Source: Lachnospiraceae bacterium UBA7026
Lineage (GTDB): Bacteria > Bacillota > Clostridia > Lachnospirales > Lachnospiraceae
Assembly (NCBI GenBank): GCA_002494165.1
Contig: DLBH01000045.1
Coordinates: 395-17,664, forward strand
Reading direction: 5' to 3'
Length of the DNA: 17,270 bases
Within the stretch, counting starts at the first letter, position 1; every line of letters starts with the position of its first letter. Below the pieces are notes generated by a model that had not been told where the DNA came from, made no database searches, and saw only the letters and a list, made by a program, of their open reading frames with translations. Positions 1 to 7,551 of this stretch are shown piece by piece. Position numbers and translations under genes: made by a program.

Positions 1-311
1 TCCATCATACCAGGCATGGAAGCCCTGGCACCGGAACGTACGGATACGAGCAGCGGATTCTCCTTGTCACCAAACTTCTTGCCGGTGATCTCTTCCATCT
101 TCACGATGTGCTCATTGATCTGAGCCTGGATCTCATCATTGATCTCACGGCCGTCCTCATAGTACTGTGTACAGGCCTCTGTTGTGATGGTGAATCCCTG
201 CGGTACCGGAAGTCCGATATTTGTCATCTCAGCCAGGTTGGCACCCTTACCACCGAGCAGCTCACGCATATCCGCGTTACCCTCAGTAAACAAATATACC
301 CATTTAGCCAT
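1..311 (-). CDS. ppdK: Pyruvate, phosphate dikinase, N-terminal part (runs off the window edge)
   Basis: Encodes the first 103 residues of pyruvate, phosphate dikinase, a cytoplasmic enzyme that interconverts pyruvate + ATP + Pi and PEP + AMP + PPi; in anaerobes it often works in the glycolytic direction and saves ATP. Visible motifs belong to the ATP-grasp nucleotide-binding domain: [10 protein letters not shown] at about residues 20-29, PVPQGFTIT after it, and [15 protein letters not shown] at the window edge. The [13 protein letters not shown] form is typical of PPDK and differs from the RSSATAEDLP form of PEP synthase. The ATG at 309-311 sits 6 nt behind an AAGGAGG (318-324). The gene is preceded by its own promoter and lies downstream of, and codirectional with, the antiporter operon. 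The rest of the gene is outside the window, so completeness cannot be judged. Confidence 0.95.
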   Translation of the reverse strand, partial: MAKWVYLFTEGNADMRELLGGKGANLAEMTNIGLPVPQGFTITTEACTQYYEDGREINDEIQAQINEHIVKMEEITGKKFGDKENPLLVSVRSGARASMPGMM

Positions 312-439
312 TTTTTTCCTCCTTATGTTTAAATATAATGAAATTATATATCGCGAGCCTTAAGCTTTTTACCAGCTGATCCAGCCACCTTGGGCCGGCT
401 GCCGTCCAAAGAAAAAAACTCATCATTGCATACAAGTTC

Positions 440-469
440 AGTATAACACAAAGGAAAATCCTTTGCCAT
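440..469 (-). promoter_or_regulatory. Probable ppdK promoter with extended -10
   Basis: On the minus strand an ATGGCA -35-like box (464-469) and a TATACT -10 box (440-445) are separated by 18 nt. The -10 is preceded by TGT, making an extended -10. Transcription would start near 433, giving a 5' leader of about 120 nt before ppdK. Motif match only; no experiment. Confidence 0.55.
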
Positions 470-529
470 ATTTTAATTCTTAATTTACTTCTTTTTACCA
501 GTATCCCGACTAAACCTTTTTTGTATCTA

Positions 530-2521
530 TCAAAGGCTGACCAAAATCAAAATACCCAGTATGGCAAGAAAGCCCAGGCAAGTCATCATCATGGCAAAAG
601 AGAAGGTCCGCATAATCGGGTCAAGGGCCAGGTAGGTGGTCTCCCTGATATCAAAAAATGTATTTCTCTTCTGGCTTTTTCTCTTCTTTTCCCGAAGGAT
701 CGTCTTCCGGGCCAGCAGGATCAGCAGGTCCAGGCTGTCCGCCAGAATCCTGGCCGCGATGGACAGGGGCAGAAGGCAGACCTTGAAAAGGAAGGGTTTG
801 TAAAGCATTTCTTCCAGGTCAAGTCTCGCCGGCCACAGGTCAGCGTAGTCCCCGTCTTTCATGAGCAGCCTGCGGACGGGCAGAAGATAAAGAAAAGCAC
901 CGATTGCCAGGGATATGACCGAACCTTTCAGATTTTCCAAACTGAAGGCATGGAAGGAAAGGATCTCTTCATAGCCTGTCATAAAAGCCGCCAGTCTGCA
1001 GCTGACCGCAGGCTGGCCCAGAACCAGCATAAAAAGGGAAGACCCGAAAATGACAGCGGCACTGCAGGAGTTCATGTAGGGTCTGCCCTGACCAGGTCCC
1101 CGGTCGTAACTTTTCTGCAGGTCCGGATCCCGGTTCTCCTCCACAAAGACACAAAGGAACAGCTTCAGCATATAAGCAAAGGTACAGCCTCCGGCAAGGA
1201 GGAAGGTCCATTCCAGAACCGGGGCCAGTTTAAGAAGGCCCGCTCCTTCCAGGATACTCTCATGGAGGAGGGTCTTACTGATATAGCCGTTAAAAAGCGG
1301 AACACCGCTGATACCCAGGCCGCCCAGGGCGAAAGCCGCCTTGAGCAGGGGCTTCTTCCTTCCAAAGCCCCGGATCTCATTGAGGTTGAGCCTGTGGATG
1401 TTCATGACAACCACGCCGGCGACGCAAAAGAGGGTCAGTTTAATCAGGGAATGGTTGACCATATGGAGGACTGTGCCCGCGTAGGCCAGGCCGGCACCCT
1501 CCTCTTCTCCCCCACAGGAAAGAAGCACTGCCATACCGATCCCGATCAGGATAAAGCCGATCTGGGACATGGAGGAACAGGCCAGGGTCCGCTTGAGATT
1601 GACAGAAAAGAGGGCAAGGACCGCCCCTAAGACCATGGTAACGGCTCCCAGTAGCAGGATCAGGACAGCGAAGCCCCGGTAGGCCTCCTGACCTGCTATG
1701 GCGGTCAGGGAAGTCATAAGAATACCGTAGATACCCACCTTGGTCAGGATACCCGAAAGAAGGGCTGATGCCGGTGAGGGTGCTACGGGATGGGCCTTGG
1801 GCAGCCAGATGTGTAAGGGGAACATACCTGCCTTGGCTCCGAAGCCAAAGAGGATGCATACCGCCCCGGCCAGAATCTGACCCTGGGCAGCTGTCAGGCC
1901 GGCAGGGCTCCCGGAGCCGGATGCCCGGAAGGCCAGAGCCACAGCCTCATGGAGATCGTCGAACCGAAGAGTCCCTGCGCCATGCTGGAGCAGCAGCAGA
2001 CCCATAAAGAGAATCAGGCCTCCGGTCACGGCGACGAACAGGTAGGTATAGGCAGCCTTTACCGCCTCTTCCGTCTCCTCATGGATGACCCAGGTAAAAG
2101 AGGTGAAGGACAAAATCTCAAAAAAGACGAAGCTGGTCATCAGATCTGCCGAAAGCATAACCCCTTCCGTGGCCCCCAGAGTGACCAGGATAAAGAGCCA
2201 GTAACGGTTGAGTCCTTCCCTCTCCTGTTTGAAATACTCCAGGGAAAAAAGACCGGTTCCCGCCCACATGAAGGCTGTGATAATGGCATAGACCGTCCGG
2301 AAGCCGTCGGCCTCAAAAGAGAGACCGCCTGCCAGAATCCCCCCCAGTTTAAAGGCGGCGGATGCCCGGATCCCGCTGTCGAGCAGCAGCAGGGAAAGCA
2401 GCAGCTCCGCCAGGGAAACCACCGTCACAAAGCCATCCCGGAATGATTCATTTTTCCGCCCTGCCGGCCAGGCTGCCAGGCCGGCCAGAATGGGCATAAA
2501 TACAAGAATAATTGAGATCAT
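530..2521 (-). CDS. Fourth MrpD/NuoL-like proton-translocating subunit, with long C-terminal extension
   Basis: A 663-residue polytopic membrane protein of the proton-conducting complex I / Mrp antiporter family, the last gene of the antiporter operon. Pumping residues of the family are present: Glu135 in the TM5 motif VFFEIL, Lys230 in GFGAKAGMFPLH (TM7), Lys261 in GILTKVGIYG (TM8) and Lys416 in GYISKTLL (TM12). It is about 160 residues longer than its three paralogues. The extra C-terminus holds two more hydrophobic stretches, a charged segment (KDGDYADLWPARLDLEEM), a long helix with a basic end (REKKRKSQKR) and a final membrane segment. This recalls the C-terminal lateral-helix extension of NuoL and HyfB-type subunits (inference). 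The ATG at 2519-2521 has only a modest AAAGGGG site. A 154-bp gap separates it from the preceding gene, unlike the tight packing upstream. MrpA-like or HyfB-like naming is equally possible. Confidence 0.9.
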   Translation of the reverse strand: MISIILVFMPILAGLAAWPAGRKNESFRDGFVTVVSLAELLLSLLLLDSGIRASAAFKLGGILAGGLSFEADGFRTVYAIITAFMWAGTGLFSLEYFKQEREGLNRYWLFILVTLGATEGVMLSADLMTSFVFFEILSFTSFTWVIHEETEEAVKAAYTYLFVAVTGGLILFMGLLLLQHGAGTLRFDDLHEAVALAFRASGSGSPAGLTAAQGQILAGAVCILFGFGAKAGMFPLHIWLPKAHPVAPSPASALLSGILTKVGIYGILMTSLTAIAGQEAYRGFAVLILLLGAVTMVLGAVLALFSVNLKRTLACSSMSQIGFILIGIGMAVLLSCGGEEEGAGLAYAGTVLHMVNHSLIKLTLFCVAGVVVMNIHRLNLNEIRGFGRKKPLLKAAFALGGLGISGVPLFNGYISKTLLHESILEGAGLLKLAPVLEWTFLLAGGCTFAYMLKLFLCVFVEENRDPDLQKSYDRGPGQGRPYMNSCSAAVIFGSSLFMLVLGQPAVSCRLAAFMTGYEEILSFHAFSLENLKGSVISLAIGAFLYLLPVRRLLMKDGDYADLWPARLDLEEMLYKPFLFKVCLLPLSIAARILADSLDLLILLARKTILREKKRKSQKRNTFFDIRETTYLALDPIMRTFSFAMMMTCLGFLAILGILILVSL

Positions 2522-2586
2522 GACTGACCCCTTTCTCTATCATTTAAAAAGTCTTGTCTGTTATATGTTTCGTTGCCCGCAGCCAG

Positions 2587-2616
2587 TGCCGGCCGTTCAG
2601 GCCTGTCCGGCCGGCA
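2587..2616 (-). promoter_or_regulatory. GC-rich hairpin in the only large gap of the antiporter operon
   Basis: The arms TGCCGGCC and GGCCGGCA (2587-2594 and 2609-2616) are perfect inverted repeats of 8 bp around a 14-nt loop. No T-tract follows on the minus strand, so it is not a standard intrinsic terminator. It may be an RNA processing or stability element that tunes the last D-type subunit relative to the rest. Function is inference. Confidence 0.4.
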
Positions 2617-2675
2617 GGTGGGAAAACTCTCTCTCCTGCCCACACTCCTTTGCCACATGAGCCATTTACTCCCTG

Positions 2676-4178
2676 CTAAATAAGGCCCTGGGCGATCTGC
2701 CGGATAAAATGCATGATGGGCTGGGGGTAAAGACCAAAAATAATATTGGCCGCAGTGAAAACACCAATAGGAATAAGCATCCTTGGACCCGCGTCATGGA
2801 CACCCTGGCCCTTGAAATAATCTTTGTCATCCGGCGGAAAAAAGGCCCTGGCCGTCACTGTCAGGGTGTACATGGCACACAGGAAGGCAGATATGACCAG
2901 ACAGACTACACCGGCCAGGCCGTAGGGAGTTCCTGACAAGGCTCCTGCCCGGAAGAGCTGCCACTTGGATACAAAACCGCAAAAGGCAGGAATTCCAGTC
3001 AGGGATAAAGCCGCCAAAGTATAGAAAATGAAGGTGACAGGCATTTTTTTACCCACACCGTTGATCTCGTAAACATAGCTTTTACCAGTCACATGCATAA
3101 AGGCACCGGCGCACATAAACAAGCTGATCTTGATAATCCCATGGAAAAGCATATGAGCAATCCCTGCCGTCAGACCTGTCTCTGTCAGCAGCATGACACC
3201 AAAAAGCATGTAGGACAGGTTGCTGACGGTCGAGTAGGCCAGTCTCCTCTTAAAATGTCTTTCCCTGAGGGCCATGGCCGCCGCAAACAAAAGGGTAAAG
3301 GACACGTCAATCAGGCAGAGCTTCTGGGCCCAGGTTCCCATAAGAAACTCCGGCCCGAAACCGTACCAGGTCATGCGGATCACACAGAAGACACCGGAAT
3401 TAACCACTGCCACCGCATGGAGCAGGGCCGTCACAGGGGTCGGGGCCGCCGAAGCCGTAGGCAGCCAGCCATGGAGGGGAAAGACGGCCGCCTTGACACC
3501 AAAGCCAAAAAAGCCGCAGACAAAGGCAAAGAGCATCAGCTGCTGCCATCTGTCATCTACCTGGGCCAGAAAGCCACCCCAGGCGAAATCACCGCCATCG
3601 CCCAGAACAGTGAGGACCACCACTGGAAAGAGGGCCACCGAGGCTCCCCCTATGGTGTAGGCCGCATATTTTCTTCCGGCATACATACTCTCGTGGTCCA
3701 TGTAATGGGTGACCAGAGGCAGGGTAACCAGGGTCAGCATTTCATAAAAAACATAGACTGTGGTCATGTTGGCCGCAAAGGCCACACCACAGGTTATACC
3801 GTAGGTCATGGTATAAAAAGCATAAAAAGAATTCTTATGGGCGGCATGGTCCATGTATTCAAATGCATAAATGACTACCAGGGGCCACATAAGGGAAATC
3901 ATGCCGGCAAAAAGAGCACCCAGGCCGTCCAGCCTCAGGTCTATGGAAAAGCCGCCGCTGAAGCTGTAGAAGGTAAAGACGTCCCTCTCCGCTCCCAGCA
4001 GGGCCAGCCAGACCAGGATACTGTTGAAGACTGTCACCGACTCCACATAAATATTTCTGGCCCTGTCCGTCCTGAACTGGATGGGAAAAACCAGAAAGCC
4101 GCCAAGGACCGGGACCAGGATGGCCGCACCGATCAGGATACAACTGATTAGAGGTGAAAAATGGAATGGAATATTCAT
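2676..4178 (-). CDS. Third MrpD/NuoL-like proton-translocating subunit (TM8 Lys replaced by Asn)
   Basis: A 500-residue integral membrane protein of the NuoL/M/N-MrpD family, predicted to carry protons or cations through the antiporter complex. The family core is clear: Glu146 in VYVFYEML, Lys229 in GFGVKAAVFPLHGWLP, and Lys405 in GFVSKWQLF. At the position where its three paralogues carry the TM8 lysine, this protein has Asn260 (VAVVNSGVF; codon 3399-3401), preceded by a His254 in ALLHAVAV that recalls NuoL/MrpA TM8. The ATG at 4176-4178 is one base past the stop of the previous gene (4180-4182), with GGGAGG upstream. The translation is intact over the full family length, so it is not a pseudogene. 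It may be the NuoL/MrpA-like member of the set, with altered ion path or specificity (inference). Confidence 0.93.
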   Translation of the reverse strand: MNIPFHFSPLISCILIGAAILVPVLGGFLVFPIQFRTDRARNIYVESVTVFNSILVWLALLGAERDVFTFYSFSGGFSIDLRLDGLGALFAGMISLMWPLVVIYAFEYMDHAAHKNSFYAFYTMTYGITCGVAFAANMTTVYVFYEMLTLVTLPLVTHYMDHESMYAGRKYAAYTIGGASVALFPVVVLTVLGDGGDFAWGGFLAQVDDRWQQLMLFAFVCGFFGFGVKAAVFPLHGWLPTASAAPTPVTALLHAVAVVNSGVFCVIRMTWYGFGPEFLMGTWAQKLCLIDVSFTLLFAAAMALRERHFKRRLAYSTVSNLSYMLFGVMLLTETGLTAGIAHMLFHGIIKISLFMCAGAFMHVTGKSYVYEINGVGKKMPVTFIFYTLAALSLTGIPAFCGFVSKWQLFRAGALSGTPYGLAGVVCLVISAFLCAMYTLTVTARAFFPPDDKDYFKGQGVHDAGPRMLIPIGVFTAANIIFGLYPQPIMHFIRQIAQGLI

Positions 4179-4179
4179 A

Positions 4180-5634
4180 TCAGATACCTCCCGTCACTAG
4201 TCCGGCTATGCTGCCGCCGAAAAGGCCGGCTGCCAGGGCAGACCCACACAGGGCCAGCATGGGAATGGTCATGACCAGGGAAGCCCGGCCCCCCTGATAG
4301 CCCTCCTCCCCATGAAAGTCCCTGCCCGGGAAAAAGCCATCGATCACCAGCGGGAAAAGATATCCTGCCGTGAGCAGGGCTGAGACCAGCAAAACCAGGG
4401 GAATCAGCCAGGCAAACAGGCCCGGCGCCCCCTCCAGGGCAGCCAGGCAGATCTTCCACTTACTGAGATAGCCGCCCATGGGCGGAATCCCTACCAGGGA
4501 AAGGGCCGCCAGCATAAAGGCCCAGACCACCAGGGGCATCTGCCTGCCGATACCGCGCAGGTCTTTTACCTGCCGGATGCCGGCATAGTAGATAAAGGCC
4601 CCGGCTGCCAGGAAAAGACAGCCCTTGGCCGCTGAGTGACTCATGGCATGAATCAAAGCGCCCTCCAGGCCCTGCCGGCTTAAGAGAGCCATGCCCAGCA
4701 TCATATAGGAAAGCTGGCTGACCGTAGAGTAAGCCAGCCTTTTTTTCAGGTTTTTTTCGCAGAAGGCCATGGTGGACCCCATGAGAACCGTCAGCAGGGC
4801 CAGGATCATCCAGGCATACTGGACCCAGCTTCCTCTTAAAAGGTCCGTTCCCACGGCATAATAGACCAGGCGGCCTACAGCGAGAATACCCGCCTTGGCA
4901 ATGATACCAGACAGGAGAGAGGATGCCGGCGCCGGTGCTATGGGGTGGGCCGTAGGCAGCCAGCCGTGCATGGGAAACATACCCGCCTTGGTGCCAAAAC
5001 CTACAATACCGACAAAAACCATAGCCAGAAACAAGGGTTCCCGCCCGGCCACTGCCTGAGGATCCACAAAACCGCCAGGCACAAAAGTTCCTGAGCCTTC
5101 TGAAAAATAGTAGACGAAGAAAAGGGACATGAGCCCCATCAAAGCACCCGCCACCGAATAAAAGAGATATTTCATTCCTGCCCTTACAGCTTCCTTAGTC
5201 CTCTCATGAAGAACCAGCGGCACGGTGGACAGGGTCGCCATCTCAAAGGACAAATACATGGTCAGCAGGTTACGTGCCGCGCAGACTGAAACCATGGCCG
5301 CAAAGGAAATAAAGAAGAAGGCTGCGAAGGTCTCTCCTCTTTTTTCCATCTTCATATACTCAAAAGAATAAAAACATACTGCCGTATATAGAATCATGAC
5401 TGCCGCCAGGAAAAATCTTCCGAAGCTGTCAAAGCCCAGGGCCAGGACAACCCGGTCTGACAAGGCAGCCAGCTGGATTTCTTGGCCGTAAACCATGGCA
5501 AGAAGGCAGACCAGGTCACTGCCGGCCATAACCAGGCCATAAAAGCAACGCCGGTCCCTATCCTTCCCCAGGGGAAGACAGGCCGCCAGCAATCCGCCGA
5601 TGATAGGAAATAAAATAGCAGCAAGGATTAACAT
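4180..5634 (-). CDS. Second MrpD-like proton-translocating subunit
   Basis: A 484-residue polytopic membrane protein of the proton-conducting transporter family (NuoM/N, MrpD). Key charged residues are kept: Glu131 (TMYLSFEMATL), Lys216 (GFGTKAGMFPMHGWLP), Lys247 (GIIAKAGILA) and Lys392 (GGYLSKWKI). It would form one antiporter-like channel in the membrane arm of the complex. An upstream in-frame TTG at 5659-5661 would add nine residues and overlap the previous gene. I prefer the ATG at 5632-5634 because a GGAGG lies 5 nt before it and the protein then begins directly with a hydrophobic helix (MLILAAILFPIIGG), as in its relatives. The gap to the previous stop is then 19 bp. Its TM7-TM8 region is closest by eye to the fourth copy (both have AHP.AP.PAS), suggesting an internal duplication within the operon. 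Confidence 0.93.
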   Translation of the reverse strand: MLILAAILFPIIGGLLAACLPLGKDRDRRCFYGLVMAGSDLVCLLAMVYGQEIQLAALSDRVVLALGFDSFGRFFLAAVMILYTAVCFYSFEYMKMEKRGETFAAFFFISFAAMVSVCAARNLLTMYLSFEMATLSTVPLVLHERTKEAVRAGMKYLFYSVAGALMGLMSLFFVYYFSEGSGTFVPGGFVDPQAVAGREPLFLAMVFVGIVGFGTKAGMFPMHGWLPTAHPIAPAPASSLLSGIIAKAGILAVGRLVYYAVGTDLLRGSWVQYAWMILALLTVLMGSTMAFCEKNLKKRLAYSTVSQLSYMMLGMALLSRQGLEGALIHAMSHSAAKGCLFLAAGAFIYYAGIRQVKDLRGIGRQMPLVVWAFMLAALSLVGIPPMGGYLSKWKICLAALEGAPGLFAWLIPLVLLVSALLTAGYLFPLVIDGFFPGRDFHGEEGYQGGRASLVMTIPMLALCGSALAAGLFGGSIAGLVTGGI

Positions 5635-5639
5635 CACAA

Positions 5640-5644
5640 CCTCC
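5640..5644 (-). promoter_or_regulatory. Ribosome-binding site fixing the start of the second D-type gene
   Basis: GGAGG on the minus strand, 5 nt before the ATG at 5632-5634. It decides for this start over the in-frame TTG at 5661. Confidence 0.7.
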
Positions 5645-5653
5645 AGTAAAAGA

Positions 5654-7168
5654 TCAGCCAAACATGGCCAGTCCTTTTTGTATCAGGTCCACCAGGACCC
5701 AGGAAAAGAGACCCAGAAACAGGTTGGCAGCAATCAGCAGGGCCATGGGGACAAGATAGTCCGCCTTGAGTCCCCGGGCCTGCTTTCTGCCCGGAGCTTT
5801 ATAGCGGCCCTTTTCCTGGGGCTCCGTAAAAATACGAATGGCCGTACGGACAAAATACATGGCATTTAAAAGTGAACTTATAGCCAGAGCCAGCATGACC
5901 AGAACCAGCTTTTTCCCACTCCCCGAATCAACCGCCGCCAGGGCGAAAAGGAGTTTGGAGGAAAAGCCGGCAAAAACCGGGATACCGATCATGGACAGGG
6001 CTCCGAAAAGAAAGCAGTAACCTGCACTCTGATTCCTGATACCGCTTCCCTGCAGGTCCCGGAACTTAAGACTGTCCCCTGAAACCTCCGCCAGCCGGGG
6101 CGTGGTCAAAAAGAGCAGGGACTTGGTCAGGGCATGGGCGATAATCTGGAACATGGCCGCCGTGTAGCCGGCCAGTCCTCCCAGGCCTATACCCATATAG
6201 ATATAACCGATCTGGGCCGCCGAGGAAAAGGCTACCATATGATTGATATTATTGGCCCGGATGGCCGATATGGAGCCAAAAACCATACCCAGCATGCCAA
6301 GGACAAATAAAACATTTCCCAGGGGCAGGCTCTCGAAAATCCGGATGCCGATGACCCGGTAATAAATCTTGAATAAAAGGAAAATATAGGCCTTAGATAC
6401 CAGGGAGGACAGTATGGCCGCCGATGTGGGTGTAGCCCAGCCATAGGTATCCGGCATCCAGTAATGGAAGGGGAAGAGGCCACTCTTTATCCCCAGACCC
6501 ATGGTCAGAATTCCCAGACACAGGGTCAGCTCAAGGGTCATGGTTCCCGGAGCACCGGCCAGCTGGGCAATCTGCTCCTGCATGGACATCATCAGCAGGT
6601 TGCCGGTAATGTCATAAAAAAGCACCACTCCCAGAAGGAACAGTCCTGAACCTAAAAGGTTTAGTATCATGTATCTGACCGCTGCCAGGGTAGTCCTGCC
6701 AATCTCCCTCACGATCAGGATTCCACAGCTGGTCAGGGTCAGAATCTCCAGAAAGACATAGCCTGTGAAGATATCATTGGTCCAGATGAGGGCCATCAGT
6801 GCTGCCGTCATCAGGTTGATCAGGGCATAGTAAAGGTTGATCTTGCTCTCGTCCACATCCACCTTCACATAGCGCTTGCCGGAAACGACGGCGCACACCA
6901 TGATCAAGAGGAAAACAAAAGCCATCAGGGCCTCCAGAATACCGGCCCGGATCTCATTTCCCCAGGGTGCCGGGAACTCGCCCATGACATAGGTGAAGGT
7001 CCCGTTGCGGATCGTGTAAGCCAGAACCAGCCCATTCATGACCAGAAGCAGACATTCATATACAATTGTATATCTTCTCGCAGCCCGGCCCTTCAGAAGA
7101 AAGCAGAGCACTCCGGAAAAGAGGCTCAGAACAATGGTGAAGAGGGGCAGGTTTGTAACAAATGCCAA
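5654..7168 (-). CDS. mrpD: First MrpD-like proton-translocating subunit
   Basis: A 504-residue membrane protein of the MrpD/NuoN group, directly behind MrpC and therefore at the canonical mrpD position. Family residues: Glu141 (GYVFLEILTLTS), Lys228 (GLGIKSGLFPFHYWMPD), Lys259 (SSLVSKAYIFLLFK) and Lys405 (GFSSKLLFAL). It should form a proton or cation channel of the antiporter. The start is a TTG (7166-7168) with AGGAGG 10 nt upstream; no nearby ATG exists and the first membrane helix begins within ten residues, so TTG is the best start. Only 2 bp separate it from the mrpC stop, so translation is probably coupled. The WATPTSAAILSSLVSKA segment matches the MbhH/MrpD style more than NuoM. I use the symbol mrpD for position and similarity; three further paralogues follow. 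Confidence 0.92.
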   Translation of the reverse strand: MAFVTNLPLFTIVLSLFSGVLCFLLKGRAARRYTIVYECLLLVMNGLVLAYTIRNGTFTYVMGEFPAPWGNEIRAGILEALMAFVFLLIMVCAVVSGKRYVKVDVDESKINLYYALINLMTAALMALIWTNDIFTGYVFLEILTLTSCGILIVREIGRTTLAAVRYMILNLLGSGLFLLGVVLFYDITGNLLMMSMQEQIAQLAGAPGTMTLELTLCLGILTMGLGIKSGLFPFHYWMPDTYGWATPTSAAILSSLVSKAYIFLLFKIYYRVIGIRIFESLPLGNVLFVLGMLGMVFGSISAIRANNINHMVAFSSAAQIGYIYMGIGLGGLAGYTAAMFQIIAHALTKSLLFLTTPRLAEVSGDSLKFRDLQGSGIRNQSAGYCFLFGALSMIGIPVFAGFSSKLLFALAAVDSGSGKKLVLVMLALAISSLLNAMYFVRTAIRIFTEPQEKGRYKAPGRKQARGLKADYLVPMALLIAANLFLGLFSWVLVDLIQKGLAMFG

Positions 7169-7170
7169 GG

Positions 7171-7551
7171 TCAGCGGTCCTCCTGCTCGTGGATTGAAAG
7201 TGCGTAAATGTCATCAAGGTACAGGGTGTGGTAACGCTTGTAAAGCCGGATGGTCAGAGCCAGCATAATGGCTGTCACTGACACGGATACCACGATGCCG
7301 GTCAGAACCAGGCCTGCCGGAACAGGATTGATATAGGCCTCTGTTTTCTGAATCCCATTCTCAATAATAGGAGCCTTCCTCCCTGAGATGTAACCCATGG
7401 AAGCCAGCAGAAGGAAGGTTCCTGTATCCATGATGTTCATACCGATCAGCTTCTTGATCAGGTTTCTCTGGAAAAGCATCATGGTAAAGCCGATTCCGAA
7501 AAGAATGACTGCTACCGCTTCCTCATAGTTTATACCAAGATTCTCAATCAT
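7171..7551 (-). CDS. mrpC: MrpC / NuoK-like antiporter subunit
   Basis: A small, three-helix membrane protein of the NuoK/MrpC/MbhG family, 126 residues from the chosen start. Helix 1 spans roughly residues 10-27, helix 2 contains IGMNIMDTGTFLLLASMG, and helix 3 contains NPVPAGLVLTGIVVSVSVTA, the classical MrpC pattern that precedes the D-type subunit. The tail LYLDDIYALSIHEQEDR is soluble. Two ATGs are six bases apart. The first (7555-7557) touches the AGGAGG directly, whereas the second (7549-7551) has ideal 6-nt spacing, so I place the start at 7551. It overlaps the end of the mrpB fusion gene by 8 bp and is followed 2 bp later by the first D-type gene, indicating coupled translation and equal stoichiometry. 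Confidence 0.92.
   Translation of the reverse strand: MIENLGINYEEAVAVILFGIGFTMMLFQRNLIKKLIGMNIMDTGTFLLLASMGYISGRKAPIIENGIQKTEAYINPVPAGLVLTGIVVSVSVTAIMLALTIRLYKRYHTLYLDDIYALSIHEQEDR

Noticed and set aside
521..1630. A 369-codon open frame on the plus strand
   Set aside because: It is antisense to the fourth D-type subunit; the low-complexity Gln/Lys/Gly-rich product is typical of the complement of a GC-rich membrane-protein gene, and no ribosome-binding site precedes it.
3093..4151. A 352-codon plus-strand open frame
   Set aside because: Antisense shadow of the third D-type subunit, with no start signal and no recognisable domain.
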